Shown here in pieces: positions 11,074 through 23,079 of a stretch of DNA of 64,000 nt (position 1 is its first letter; the number at the start of each line of letters is the position of its first letter). The stretch covers positions 1,178,001-1,242,000 of the forward strand of contig CAVNZM010000001.1 of assembly GCA_963693365.1 (NCBI GenBank). The letters run 5' to 3'. Both the position numbers and the translations under genes were made by a program. The DNA is from Amoebidium appalachense (Eukaryota > Ichthyosporea). The notes beneath the pieces are model-generated. The model saw nothing but the letters and a program-made list of their open reading frames with translations, had not been told where the DNA came from and did no database searches.

Positions 11074-11781
11074 TGTCATCTTCACTTAATTCTCAGCAAA
11101 ACTTAGAAGTTGAGTTTTGTATTTATTTATTAGTTGTTGTAGTTTGTTTCCTTTTCCTTTCTTCATTTCTTTCTTTCTTTCCCGTTTCCGTGTACACGAC
11201 ATCTTAGATCTGTGTACGTATCGACATACCTAGCTCGCGCACACGTATTGTCGTTTGCGTCAAAATCTATATATGTCATTCAATCATATCTCGTTTGTAT
11301 TTTCCCAAATATAGTAACTTACATTCCTTTCTCATTCCTTTCCCACGACGTAGCATTGTGCTATGTTCTTCAACTATTAGGAATAATTATATTTAGACGT
11401 GTTATGATAAGAACATGTATAAATGTATGTTATGAATTAATAGTTATATAAGAGGTTTCATTTTGTTAAATGTTTCCGTGCTTTTATTAGAAGTTTCTGT
11501 CATTAGAGGATTGAGTTTTATATTCTATGTGTCGACAGACATTTTAGTCGATATATTTTACACTCATAGTTTTCGTCCTTTTGATTGGTTTATCGTTTCA
11601 CATTCCCAAGTATAAAAGGGACCTCGTCTTGAAATAAATCATAAGCAGTCGTATTCATTTCCTATGGTTCCAGAAATCGTTCCTCCTCTCCGGCTGTGTT
11701 TTTCCCGTGTGTCTCTGTGTTGTGTATATCATAACACCCATTTGTGCTCTCTGCTTCTCCGTTTACCCACACAAAATGACA
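11074..11781 (+). repeat. Copia family C LTR (708 bp)
   Basis: Starts TGTCAT after the polypurine tract and ends ATGACA. A TATAAAAG box (about 11611) and an AATAAA-like signal (about 11632) fit a promoter and poly(A) site. It is followed by a primer-binding region and gag, so it is 3' LTR to one fragment and 5' LTR to the next. Other copies: 12538-12741 (partial) and 30221-31018 (reverse). Confidence 0.9.
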
Positions 11782-11794
11782 GGTTTACGGCCCC
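11782..11794 (+). promoter_or_regulatory. Copia C primer-binding region
   Basis: GGTTTACGGCCCC directly after the LTR resembles the half-tRNA-iMet site of Drosophila copia and the family A site, and like A is followed by TTTGCACGCT. Confidence 0.55.
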
Positions 11795-11857
11795 TTTGCA
11801 CGCTAACACACAATCTCGCTACAACCGCGAAAATCTCTCAGCCTTACTGCTTCAATC

Positions 11858-12537
11858 ATGACTGACAAACCGTCGTATATCAACCTTCCAATATGGAATC
11901 CGTCCGAGAAACGAGACGAGAAACGTCTTAATTATTTCGAGTGGGAGCCACTCATTCACCGGTTCATTAGAACAACCATTGCCGAGAAATTCGTTGACGC
12001 TATCAAGAGGCCACAGTGGGTTGCCGAGTCACCCAGATCCAAGTCACCTTCGAGGATCTTGAACTACGAGACTACCCCAACGTCACAGCATACCTCACCC
12101 GTCTCCAACGTCTGGCTACGACACTTGCCTGCCTCGACGAGCCCGTCCAGCACAAGGATGTCGTACGTAAGTTCTTCCTTCACCTCAGGAAGAACACGGC
12201 CCTGGTCTGCTCCGACATTGAACGTCTCTGCTCCGACTACTGGATGAACAACAAGGCCTACCCGTCCTTCAACCAGCTCATCAGTGACATCCGAGGAGCT
12301 GAAATCCGTGCCGGCCTCATCGACGCAGGCACAGGTGCAACCGTCAACAACCGTCCCCTCCGTGCACTCCAGAGCAGAGTGCTTCCCCCCGGTGACCTCC
12401 GTAACCGTATTCCTCGACGTGAGCATACACCTCACCGTTCCCCGTCCCGTTCCCGTGATCCTCGTCCTTCCTCCAAGTCACCCGGCCCCCGTTCAACTTC
12501 CCCTTACCACCGTGGTAACAGGGACAACCGTAACCGA
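11858..12537 (+). pseudogene. Copia family C gag, frameshifted
   Basis: Starts at an ATG 76 bases after the LTR (MTDKPSYINLPIW). The frame changes near 12010-12040: the N-terminal part uses one frame, and the conserved middle (YLTRLQRLA, FNQLISDIRGAEI) and Arg/Ser-rich tail use the next. Compared with the family A gag a central segment is absent, so there is a deletion as well as a frameshift. It ends abruptly in a second LTR C piece, giving an LTR-gag-LTR remnant without pol. Confidence 0.85.
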
Positions 12538-12741
12538 CTTTTGATTGGTTTATCGTTTCACATTCCCAAGTATAAAAGGGACCTCATCTTGAAATAAATC
12601 ATAAGCAGTCGTATTCATTTCCTATGGTTCCAGAAATCGTTCCTCCTCTCCGGTTGTGTTTTTCCCGTGTGTCTCTGTGTTGTGTATATCATAACACCCA
12701 TTTGTGCTCTCTGCTTCTCCGTTTACCCACACAAAATAACA
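12538..12741 (+). repeat. Copia family C LTR, last 204 bp
   Basis: Nearly identical to 11578-11781, including the TATAAAAG box. The junction with gag lies at a CTTTT shared by both sides, which suggests recombination or deletion at microhomology. A poly-G tract follows directly. Confidence 0.9.
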
Positions 12742-13160
12742 GGGGGGGGGGGGGGGGGGGGTTGCGTCACGCGGATTGTCATGCAGGGTTGTGCAGCTGA
12801 AATGGAGGGTGGGGGAGGGGGGGTTCGGAGCACAATGGGACTATTGGGGGGGGGGGGGGGGTTGGATTGGGGATCTGATGAGGGGTCTGATGGGGGGGGG
12901 GGGGGGGGGTTCTGAGAGGCGTCGGTCGACGGGTCTGTTAGGGGGTACGATGGGGGAGGGTGGAGGGGGGGGGGGGATGGGGGGGCCTGATCAGGGGTCT
13001 GATAGGGGGTCGGATGGGGGTGGCAAGTCTGGTGAGGGGTCTGGTGGGGGGGGGGGGGGGGGGTCTCATGCGGATTGTCATGAAGGGTGTGGAAAGGGGG
13101 ACGGATTAGGGATAGGGGGTCGATTTTTCTTTGTTTTTTTTTTTGGGGGGGGGGGGAGGG
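12742..13160. repeat. Interrupted poly-G desert
   Basis: G-runs of 8-20 bases separated by short motifs (GGTCTGATNGGGG, ATTGTCATG). Frames through it are compositional artefacts. No gene is supported. Confidence 0.85.
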
Positions 13161-13500
13161 GGATATGCAGGGGTTGCTCGATGGGCCCCAGGCAAAAAGC
13201 GTGGTGTTCAACGCTCCAGTGCTGACCAGCAGGTGATAAAAGAGGCGATTGATTACCAGCCAACCACGTAAACTACGGAGTAGGAAGATATCGTAGGACG
13301 TCGCAAGCTGCACCGTGGGCATTTCATCTTTGAGTTTGGAGGCATAGTCTAAGAGCAGAATAAAACACTGTGCACTGTGAAAAATTGCATTTTGTATGCT
13401 TTGTAACCCCATTTTGTTTCAAATTGGTTGTCATTATAAAGATCAAGACCGTGATGAGCTTGGGGTACCGTACCGCCTCATAATATTGATTATTTGTTTT
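13161..13500. other. Unassigned unique sequence
   Basis: Moderate composition. On the minus strand about 85 codons are open upstream of 13412 with ordinary residue composition, but I recognise no family. The frame then runs into poly-G DNA. No function is proposed. Confidence 0.3.
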
Positions 13501-13575
13501 TATTTTTTTTTTGTAAATTTTTTATAATCACGGCTATTCCATTTTGATGGATAATTATTGCTTTTTCTTTTCTTT

Positions 13576-13611
<36 letters not shown>

Positions 13612-13816
13612 TTTTTGCCCGGTTGGTAGAGCACACACGCACACACACACACACACACACACGTGTACACATGACGCACTGCGGACACATACACCCTTGT
13701 TAGTTCGTGCTTATGTGGTGGATGTCAATTCTTCATGGAAGGGTGTGTGTGGTGGTGGTGCAGCTGGTGTGTGTGTGTGTGGTGGTGGTGGTGGTGGTGG
13801 TGGTGGTGGTGGTGGT

Positions 13817-13864
<48 letters not shown>

Positions 13865-14964
13865 CTTCACATATTTATGGGGCTACATGGGGCGTTACAT
13901 GAGTGTGTAACGACCTGAAAGAGCTGCACGTGGTTGGGCACACCGGCTCGATTTGTCATACATCAACCATTCAAAGCTTCTTGGATCTCTATGCCCTTTT
14001 CCAGGTCTTTGTGTGCAACCATTGTTGGCACATTGTGTGTGTGTGCATGTGAATGTGTTTAAATGTGTGTGTGCCACAGTGTGTGTGTGTGTTTGTAGCG
14101 GTGAGTGTGTGTGTGTGTGTGCGTGTGTGTCATGGCTGCGTGTGCCCATCTGCGCGACACAAAGTATTTTCATGTTGCGTACCACGAAGAGTTGGATGTT
14201 ACAGTAACAACGTGGCAAGTTACCAACACTAATTAATGTGAGTGGGGTTGTATCATGAGGGGATCAGGTGTCTGACGTGAGTGAGTTGAATGGGGGTAGG
14301 GGGCCTGATATGTCGTCTGTTAGGGGGTGGGGTCTGATGTGGTTTGTCATGAGCGATGTGGAGTCGAAAAGGGGAGGGGGGGGGGGAGGGGGGGGGTATG
14401 TTAGGACTAATGGGGGCCCGGGCGGGAGGGGGGAGAAGGGAGGGGCTGGGGTGGTGTGTGCCCATGCGTGCGCGCTGGTATTCGCGTCTGTCTGTGTGGG
14501 TGTGCCTGTGTGTGTGCCGGTGTGTGCCCGTGTGTATATGTATGTGTGTGTCTGTGTGGTTACTTATCTCACTCCCCGCCCCGACCCCCCAACCCTTCTC
14601 CCTCCCTTGCTTTTTCTGCTTCCACCTCTCGCCCTCTATGTCTCTCTCTCTCCTCCTTTTCTCTCTCTGTGCGTGTGTGTTCGAGCATATACACACATGA
14701 ACACCTGCCATGCACGCACCTGTGTGTGTGTGTGTGTGTGTGGTGTGTGTGTGTGTGCGTGTGTGTGTGGTGTGTGTGTGTGTCAGAGAGGGAGAGAGAA
14801 AAAGAGAGAGATGAGAGAAAGAGAGAGGGTCAATAGATGGTTGTGTGAGTTCGCAAGCACACATGCGCACACATGCGCTAGGAAATGATTGTGTGTTTGC
14901 ATGCACACGCACGAAGGGAGGGTTGTGTGTGTTCGCGTGCACACACACATGCCATGCATGCACT

Positions 14965-15002
<38 letters not shown>

Positions 15003-15018
15003 TGTGTTTGTGTGTATG

Positions 15019-15066
<48 letters not shown>

Positions 15067-15174
15067 TGTATGCGTGTGTGTGTGTGTGTATGTTTGTGTG
15101 TGTGTGTGTGTGTATCAGAGATAGAGAAAGCGAGGGAGAGGGGGGAGGGAGAGAGCGAGAGAGAAAGAGGGAGG

Positions 15175-15238
<64 letters not shown>

Positions 15239-15510
15239 CTTGTGTGTGTGTATGTGTGTCAGAGATAGAGAAAGAGAGGGGGAGGGGGAGAAAGAGAGAG
15301 AGAGAGGGAGGGAGGGAGGGAGGGAGAGAGAGAGAGAGAGAGTGTGTGTGTGTGTGTCAGAGATAAAGAAAGAGAGGGAGAGGGAGAGAGAGAGAGAGAG
15401 AGGGAGAGGGAGAGCGAGAGAGGGTGTGTGTGTGTGTGTGTGTGAGTGTGTGACAGAGAGAGAGGGAGGGAGCGAGAGAGATGGAGAGAGAGAGGGATGG
15501 ATAGATAGAT

Positions 15511-15541
<31 letters not shown>

Positions 15542-15912
15542 CAAAGACAGAGAGAGAGAGGGAGAGAGAGAGAGGGAGAGAGAGAGAGAAAGAGAGAGAA
15601 AGAGAGGGAGCGAGAGTGAGAGAAACAGAGGGGGGGGAAGAGAGAGACGTCCCAGAAATAAAAATAAAAGGAGATAAAAGCATGAGAGAGCGAGAGAGGC
15701 CACGGACAGACAATTGGGCACGTACACACAGAGCAAGAGGTTTGGAGAGAGGTTGAAGATGGGTGAGAGAGCAAGGGCAGGAGGGAGGGGCAATGAGAGG
15801 GGCAGGGGAAGAGGGGGGGGGGGGGGGGGACGAAAGAGCAAATACAGAGAGAAAAATATGATGGAGAGAGCTGGACGAAGGGGGCAGGGGGTGGGGCATT
15901 GAGAGGGGGACA

Positions 15913-15948
<36 letters not shown>

Positions 15949-16370
15949 AAAAGAGCAAACACAGAGAGAAAATAATGATGAAGGAGAGAGCTGGACGATG
16001 GCGGCAGGGAGGGAGCTGCTGCGCGCAGCAAAGTCACACAGCAAAGTGATGAGTTCGGAAAGACGGAAGCCCGGGTAGAAGAAAGGAATGAACGGAGGGG
16101 GGAAGGGAGAAGAAAGATGTTGGAACCTTGAGAAGAGGCTGATGGAGATGTGGAGAGGGGAGAAGACAGATAGGGTTCGAGGGTTTCAGGAGTGAAGCAA
16201 AAGGGCTGTGACCTGGTGAATAATTGGTTGGAGTGATGGAAAGACGGAGGTGCTTAAGGAGAAGCGAAGAAATTGTGTGTGTGTTCGCACAAGTACAAAC
16301 ACGTATACACGTGCTCAGAGATAGAGACATCTAATAGAAAGGGAAGGGGGAGGGGGGGGGGGGGGGGTTA
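13501..16370. repeat. Simple-sequence domain: T, CA/TG, TGG, G, GA arrays
   Basis: A long T run (about 13578-13610), CA (about 13632-13662), TGG then about 48 G (13778-13864), TG arrays (14720-15120), GA and GGGA arrays (15120-15640), and G runs (15818-15829, 15907-15947, 16351-16367). Short unique islands lie at 13865-14060 and 16010-16340. No coding evidence. Confidence 0.9.
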
Positions 16371-16522
16371 AAGGGCGTGTGGAGATGCAAAAAAAAAGAT
16401 AAAAAAGAGAGGGAGATAGGGGGGTTGATGAAAGAAACTGGGAGCAGGCTGCAACACACAGCAGAGGTGAAGGGCGCCAAAACAGAAGGCTTGGAAAAAA
16501 AAAAAACGCTGACGATGGTTTG

Positions 16523-16720
16523 ACTTACGGGTGCACGACCGCAGAGGTTTGTAAAGAGTGTTCGTCTCATTTGGCGAAATGTATGACAGTTAACTATGGC
16601 TGTGTTAATCCGCCACAAGGACCGGGCAGTAAATATTGCTCACTTTTGTATTCAATCCATATGAACCATGTGCAAGGTTTAGCTTACGGGTGTGCATATG
16701 TAAACAAGGGTAACACGTAG
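16523..16720 (+). CDS. Cysteine-rich exon-like frame, unknown
   Basis: About 65 codons open to a TAG, with no in-frame ATG near the start. Seven cysteines are spaced as in a zinc cluster (YGC, VCKEC, AKC, YGC, KYC, YGC) and one segment reads GPGSKYC. Spacing of this sort occurs in the CxC clusters that accompany KDZ-type transposases, but I cannot assign it. It could be an exon remnant of a transposon or host gene; flanking DNA shows no partner exon. Confidence 0.25.
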   Translation, partial: TYGCTTAEVCKECSSHLAKCMTVNYGCVNPPQGPGSKYCSLLYSIHMNHVQGLAYGCAYVNKGNT

Positions 16721-16876
16721 CATTTGGGTGCAAGTCTACCATATGTAAGCGCTACCTTGTACTCCTCCTCACTAAGGTATCAGTAGTGTTTTAGTCCTAT
16801 ATAGTCGGTACTCAGTTACTATCAGTCGGGCCTACGGCACGTACCGATGTCGACGTTTCTTTGGGCGGGAAAATGA

Positions 16877-19516
16877 CATTCTAATAATGTCGATGCAAAA
16901 TGCAATGCGAATTATATCCCTCCTAACCTCTCTAGGTCATCTGACCACTCTCCTATCCTTTTCCTACCTAAGATCTCCCTTGATCTGCTCCCCCCTCCCC
17001 CTCCCACCTTTCGCCTCCGTCTATCCCAGCTTAAGTCACAGTGGGGTAGAGTTGATGTATGTGTATGCTATGCTACGAAACACCCTATATATATGCGCCT
17101 ATTAGAATCTGCACAAGCCAGGCCAGATTCACATCTCGTACTAGATACATGCACTAACTTTATTGTTGATGATTTGATAGATCTCGGTGATTATGCTGGC
17201 GGTGGTAGGAAGGAATATCCCGATGCTCTCTTGTTACCAAACACCACTCCCGCTAGACTAGGTGAACCCCTGTCTCAAAAGGAAAGCTTGCGCCGGCTTG
17301 CTAGTATAAATCGATTTGGCCCCCCTGCTCGTATTATTGGTGATACCACTGGAGACCCCCTCATAGACTCTGATAAGTATTTCTCGGAACTGTTTAAAGA
17401 TAGGACCCCCGCTCAGAAACCTATTGTGTGGCCTGTAGACCCATCTATCCCCATAGAATCGATCCTCCCCTTTTTCAGTCCCGATGCCATATGGTCTGTG
17501 ATATCTAGTTATAGCTCTAGTAAGTCTTGTGGACCTGATGGACTCCCTGCTGGGTTTCTTAAAATCCTTGTTCCCTCCTACCCACAAAAGGAAAGTGATC
17601 GTGCTATTAAACCTGATCTTACTATCATGTTAAGCTCTCTCTTTTCTTGGTGTGTTAAATGTGGACATGTCCCGTCATCTTGGTTAGATACCTTAGTGAT
17701 CCCCATAGTTAAGAAGGACTCTGAGGGCCCCATATCATCCTTTCGCCCCATTACACTAACCCAGGTTGTTCGTAGATTCTTTGAAGCTTGCTTACTTAGG
17801 TTATTTGCACATCACCCTAGGTTTCAATCTATTCTTCACATACACCCATGCCAATCCGCTTTTCGTAAAAACAATTCATGTTATGTTCAAATAATGGCAC
17901 TGCACGATTCTATGCAAGTTGGTGCACAATATGTTGGCTTTATTGATTGGAAAACTGCTTACGATTCTGTCTCCCCTGGTCTCCTATGGGAAAAGCTTGC
18001 TGCACGGGGTGTACCACACTGCATTGGTGTTCTGTTAGAAGCACTCTTGTCTCAAACCTATGGTAGAGCTGTGGTTAATGGGCATCTTTCATATGGTTTT
18101 GCTAGTACTAGAGGTCTCTTGCAGGGTTCATTGCTTAGCCCCTTTTTGTTTAACCTATTTATAGATGATTTGGCTGTCAAGATTTACGCCGAAAACGATG
18201 ACCCTATTAATAACTTTCCGCCTGCACTTCTCTATGCTGATGATCTGTCCCTCCTTGCCCGTACCCCTAGACGCCTGCAAAGATTGTTCGATGTAGTGTC
18301 AGAGTGGTGCAAGGCAAACCTTATGATCCTTAACATAGACAAATGTGGTGTTCTTGTACCTGATATAGCTAACAATTTACACACATTTACATTATCATCT
18401 AAACCTGTACCTATAGTTCCAGAATACAAATATCTTGGTGTTCCGGTTGATTCTGTTGGTGTTATGTTTCCCCATATGGTCGAAAAGAGGGTAGAGTTGG
18501 CTCGTAAGCGGTTAGCTTTCTTCTCGGCTAATATTTTTAAAGACACACCCCTCCATCCTTCTATTAGACTTACATTTATTCGCACTTTTGTCTTCCCGGC
18601 ATGTGAATATGGTTTACCCCTTCTCGCCGCTTGGATCAAGAAAGAGAGAACTAGAGCGCTTAAACCCTTGGCAAATTTCCTTGAAGCAGAAGTTGCCTCC
18701 TTTCTATCTAACAACTGTTGTAAACCTGGGCCTGTAACGCTCTCGATATATGGTCTGGTCCCAATAGCTGCTAGAGTATCCTATCTCGCGCTGAAATTCA
18801 ATAAGCACATAAGCCGATTAAAGAAGTATTTGCCCTCCCAACCTCTCTTCTCTATCCGACCTGTCCCCTCCTCACCTCTCCCCTCTTTCCTCCCCTCTCT
18901 CTCTCCTTCTCCCCTGGGCACAAATACAAATAAACCCCGCAATAGTGTGTGTGTGACTTTGGACTGCCACTTACTTATTAAACATGTACACAATCACAAG
19001 ATAACCACGCAATATAACAAATGGAAAAAGATACCACACGACACTAGACCCGATGAAAGCATACACCTTGAAAAACTAAGCCTTATGTCTCGTTTTATAT
19101 ATACTGACCGCCTCAACCATATTGCCAAATATGGCACTCGCAAGTGTATAACACCTAAATACATATTACCTTCCTGTAGAACTGGTCTTTCTCTAGCTGA
19201 TGGTATTATTGATCAATTACCACGCTTTTACTGTACACGTGCTATACAGTGGAGATCTAATAAGTATAAGGTGGCATCATTTGCATGCCCAAACAACACA
19301 CACACACACCAGTTTAACCGGTCATGTATCGCCAAATGTAGTTTGATAGACCACATAATACCGCAACACACACACGTCACATTCACAACAGACACCCAGA
19401 AAGATAGCCTACCTGTAAATTACAACATCCTTAATTTTATACTAAACACGCGTAACTACGACCTGTTTATTAGATGTATTGATTGGCTTGAGAAACACAT
19501 CACTACAAAATTATAG
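16877..19516 (+). CDS. Non-LTR retrotransposon ORF2: endonuclease tail, RT
   Basis: Open for 879 codons. The first codons contain SSDHSPI, the C-terminal motif of APE-type endonucleases, so the frame continues upstream of the first ATG (17093). A stop at 16874 and matching sequence in another frame (GPTARTDVDV, about 16828) show the endonuclease is broken by a frameshift. RT motifs follow: SCGPDGLPAGF, FRPITL, QSAFRKNNSC, DWKTAYDSV, RGLLQGSLLSPFLFNLFIDD, LLYADDLSLL (near codon 453) and GVPVDS. There is no RNase H or gag zinc knuckle. It copies its own RNA at a nicked chromosomal target. The 5' half of the element is missing or decayed. Confidence 0.9.
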   Translation, partial: HSNNVDAKCNANYIPPNLSRSSDHSPILFLPKISLDLLPPPPPTFRLRLSQLKSQWGRVDVCVCYATKHPIYMRLLESAQARPDSHLVLDTCTNFIVDDLIDLGDYAGGGRKEYPDALLLPNTTPARLGEPLSQKESLRRLASINRFGPPARIIGDTTGDPLIDSDKYFSELFKDRTPAQKPIVWPVDPSIPIESILPFFSPDAIWSVISSYSSSKSCGPDGLPAGFLKILVPSYPQKESDRAIKPDLTIMLSSLFSWCVKCGHVPSSWLDTLVIPIVKKDSEGPISSFRPITLTQVVRRFFEACLLRLFAHHPRFQSILHIHPCQSAFRKNNSCYVQIMALHDSMQVGAQYVGFIDWKTAYDSVSPGLLWEKLAARGVPHCIGVLLEALLSQTYGRAVVNGHLSYGFASTRGLLQGSLLSPFLFNLFIDDLAVKIYAENDDPINNFPPALLYADDLSLLARTPRRLQRLFDVVSEWCKANLMILNIDKCGVLVPDIANNLHTFTLSSKPVPIVPEYKYLGVPVDSVGVMFPHMVEKRVELARKRLAFFSANIFKDTPLHPSIRLTFIRTFVFPACEYGLPLLAAWIKKERTRALKPLANFLEAEVASFLSNNCCKPGPVTLSIYGLVPIAARVSYLALKFNKHISRLKKYLPSQPLFSIRPVPSSPLPSFLPSLSPSPLGTNTNKPRNSVCVTLDCHLLIKHVHNHKITTQYNKWKKIPHDTRPDESIHLEKLSLMSRFIYTDRLNHIAKYGTRKCITPKYILPSCRTGLSLADGIIDQLPRFYCTRAIQWRSNKYKVASFACPNNTHTHQFNRSCIAKCSLIDHIIPQHTHVTFTTDTQKDSLPVNYNILNFILNTRNYDLFIRCIDWLEKHITTKL

Positions 19517-19520
19517 CGCA

Positions 19521-19593
<73 letters not shown>

Positions 19594-19625
19594 CCAGCTG
19601 ATACCGAGTGTCCCGAGGGGAGCCC

Positions 19626-19629
<4 letters not shown>
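19517..19629 (+). repeat. CA array at the 3' end of the non-LTR element
   Basis: The stop codon of the RT frame is followed by about 35 CA units, a short unique 3' stretch ending GAGGGGAGCCCC, then TTTAAA and a 42-base A run. The A run may be the element's poly(A) tail or an arm of the next inverted-repeat element. Confidence 0.6.
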
Positions 19630-19672
<43 letters not shown>

Positions 19673-20329
19673 GGGGAACCCCAACTAATTGATTTCTCCT
19701 TGTAGTCTTTATGGTGTCTCGTAGAGAAAGTAAACCCTGATATATAGTCACCACCCGACATCTATGTACGTGATCATGATATACCGCTGAGGGGATATTC
19801 CGAGCAAAACCCCCCCCCATACCTGAGACTGGTTCTCTTTGCCTCGAGTAAACAGCGTAAACCCCATTATTATGTCGGTACAAGCAATGCGTGATTTACT
19901 AATGCAGGGATTTATAAGCGGCGAACTTAAAAGACTTAGTGGAAGCAAGCCGATCGGCTTGCAGGGCTCTCATATGTGCTGCTCCGCGCGCCTGGTATAT
20001 AGGCACGCTTTCAAGATGCTTTTGAGCGAGTAGGCAAAGGTGGTATTGTGCAGTAACATATAAAGAAGGTTGATGTACTGCATTAAAGGTGTATACATGT
20101 GCGTAGAAGGGAAAGTAGGGCCTTGAAGGCGAGATTAGAAGTAGGAGAGGGCTACGCCGGCACATGTGCGCCGGGCTAGGAGGCGGTTCTCCCTAAAACT
20201 CTAGGGTGATTCTACCGAGAGTGTGCCAAATCGGAAAATGCTTTTTGAATTAGCGGGTTTGGGCCAGATGTCTGAGAGAAATCAATTAGTTGGGGTTCCC
20301 ATTTTTTTTTTTTTTTTCTTCTTTTTTTT
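19630..20329. mobile_element. Inverted-repeat element with A/T-tract ends (~700 bp)
   Basis: A run of A then a 25-base arm (19674-19698) faces its exact reverse complement (20276-20300), followed by a run of T. TTTAA precedes the A run, and TTTAA also occurs at the end of the T run, so a TTTAA or TTAA target duplication is possible. The interior has no ORF of note. It looks like a non-autonomous DNA element. Alternatively, two inverted copies of a retroposon 3' end could give the same picture. Confidence 0.5.
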
Positions 20330-20372
20330 AATATATATATATATATAATATTAATAATATATATATATAACG
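20330..20372. repeat. AT microsatellite
   Basis: Alternating AT with an ATTAATAAT interruption; fully palindromic. Confidence 0.8.
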
Positions 20373-20494
20373 TATCAGCCTGCAGCTGCAATATTCGAGT
20401 AGGGTCCGGATCTATGATTATAAGCCTCCAATGAAACTTTCACCAGTAAATAGAGGGCCCAATCAGTATAGGAGAACCATTAATTCACTCAGAT

Positions 20495-20828
20495 CAGAGA
20501 TATGGCGGCCGGGCCGCCCGGCCCGCATTTGGCCCGAAAAATGCATGCGCTGGGCTGCCCGGCCTGGCCCGAAAATTTTGGGCTGGGCCAAGCCTTCAGT
20601 TGGGCCTGACCCCCACCTCCCAGCGCCCGAAAGTGTATCAGTAACGTCACGTGCCACGGTGTGGAGTCACCCCGGTATCAGGTCAGAAGGATTTTGCACA
20701 AAACATTTGCGCAAACTCTTTTTAAATATGGTATATCCTTGAGCCCGGCCTGACTGGTCTCGGCCCGAAATATGGGATGGCCGGGCTGCCCGGCCCGGTC
20801 TGGCCCAAAACCCCTCACCACACCTCTG
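20495..20828. mobile_element. hAT-like MITE (334 bp)
   Basis: The left end CAGAGATATGG matches the complement of the right end (CAGAGGTGTGG), the usual hAT terminus. Flanking octamers ACTCAGAT and ACGTAAAT agree at 5 of 8 bases, as a worn 8-bp target duplication would. The interior repeats the GGCCCGAAAATTTTGGGC type of GC-rich palindrome near both ends, typical of hAT miniatures. No transposase. Confidence 0.55.
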
Positions 20829-21035
20829 ACGTAAATGACTGAATGTCCTTCATGTCCGTTAGCAAAAACAGTGCGTAAACCCCCTTCAAGATGAAGCAAC
20901 AGATAGGTACACCAGAATTGTCAAATCACACGCAGCTATATCAAAGTGTAAAGATATAGCTCTCCGCTTGGTTTACGTAATTACACGGTCTATATTTTGG
21001 GAAACGGTGGGAGCTGCGATAGCTCATTTGCAATA

Positions 21036-23048
21036 ATGCTCAACAGCGGGTATGAGAAGGGCCAACACTCCATGGCCCAACACCTTTGGATTTACCATCT
21101 AAGATTAGGCGTATTTCTCATGTTCGTGCTCGGTGTCGTTGCGGTACTAACAGCTATGGTCTTGGGTTTTCCGGAAAACATGTGCCCGTCCGGGTTGCTG
21201 CCACTACTCTCTCGTCCGCAGCCGGCTGTGACCGGCGCGTCTACCAGACGTCCACAGCCGGCTGTGACCGGCGTGTCTACCAGAGAGGGCAACTTAACGA
21301 GTCCTAAACAGCCCAATGTCATCGTGGATAGCTTTTTTGAAGGTAGGCGGTTTTTGGTCGGCTCTAGGTTCGGCTGTTGGAGTTGAGCACTTGACTACCT
21401 GTTGTAAGTTCAGCTCAGCCGAAAACTGTTCCGTTGCCCACGTCACTAGTTTAAGTTAAGCAGCTGACAACTCATCGTGTTGCTCAAGGCTGCAGGCCAA
21501 CTGCATGCTTGCCGATGGCATTGAAACTACAGAATGTTGTTGTGCACTGTCCGGTTACCTAGTCTCAGCAGAACACTTGGCGTTGCTACAATACAAACGA
21601 ATATGGTACACGGTACAAGTTTTTCACAGCACGCAAACACTGCATGCACAAAGCCATACTACAAAATGTGAACGTAATAGAAGCTCCATAACTTGCACTG
21701 ATTGTTAACTGCATCTCTTTGTCTTTCACTAATTTTTAAACACGACTCCCCCAGCTGATGCAGTGGTGCCCGGGCTACCGTACCCCTTTATCGACTCCAC
21801 GTCTTCCAGAAGATGTGACATTTTCGCTGCCATGCAGAGGCCCGATCCAGAGATTACCAACCTGGCAATATCAAATGCCACCATCACTGCTCTAGACGGT
21901 GTAGCAGTGGCCACAATCATTGCATTCAACGATAAAACTGGTGGCCTGCGGACATATGGAGGAGACGTTATCATCTGCCGCCTGGTAGGAGACGGGAAAG
22001 AGGGACAGTTTCGCACATATGCATTCAGTCGAGACCACTGCAACGGCACATATACATGTTCGTTTGACATGCGTTATGCCCGTCCAGGTAAATATTATTT
22101 GCAGGTTTCACATCACACAAGGGGCTACCTTCATGAAATTAAGACTGTGAGTGAACCCACGTGTGGGGCTACCATTGGAGGTGTCTATATCAACAACACA
22201 GCCATTCTTTCAGCCCGAGTCAACCATTGGACTACGAAGGTGTGTATAGTTATTATAAACTTTGCTCTCTGCATCCCAAGCCACGCCGGCCCAAACCTAA
22301 AGCCGGTTCAAAGCCGCCAAGCACATGGCCTTGTTTACCAACTGCTCGAATATGCAACCAAAATATGCTTTCATATAATTGCCGTCCATTTGTTGTCATC
22401 ATAATGGTTTATCGAGTGCTTCGGTTTTTTTCCTTTAGTCTTCGGGGGGGCGGATGAGTGGTGGGCGTAGGGGGGGGGTGGGGGTTGGGGGGGGGTTGGG
22501 AGGGGATGCTGCAGCCAACGTGATGGTGACTTGTTGTGTCTGTGCACTTAGTGGTCATTGAAATCCGACAGAGCATCAGGTCGCCTCAGTTGAGACATTC
22601 AAGTTATGTGAGTCACATTGGATAAAGTCGGTGATGTGTTGCACTTGCTCGTTCTTCTCAAGGAGATGCATGTGGTTCCAAGGCTGTCTGTAATTGTACA
22701 TGCTTGATATTCCTATTTTTTTGTCTCTCTATAATAACTATATGGTATAAAATTATAGTGCTTTATGTGTTTTTGACCTGGGACTACTGAGATTGGGTCA
22801 CCAGGAGAGGTAGCCTTATGGTCGGTGTCGACAGGTGTTGAAAACCGTGGCTAAATCATAGGTGCTTGCTGTACTTATTATCGCACATGCATTGGTATTT
22901 GTGGCAACGATATTGCGGACACAGCCTTCAATAATACTCTTGCTAGACCTCATTCTTCTGCATGGTTGACCCCGAGTTTACGTTTGCTAAACCTGTCATG
23001 TCTACAGCTCTATCCACTTCTTCTTCTTCTTCTTTTTTTTTTTTTTTT

Positions 23049-23079
<31 letters not shown>

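Noticed and set aside
14783-15958. Long open frames of Ser/Leu/Pro/His/Thr on both strands
   Set aside because: They are translations of GA, TG and G arrays; all frames are open for the same compositional reason and no unique protein sequence is present.
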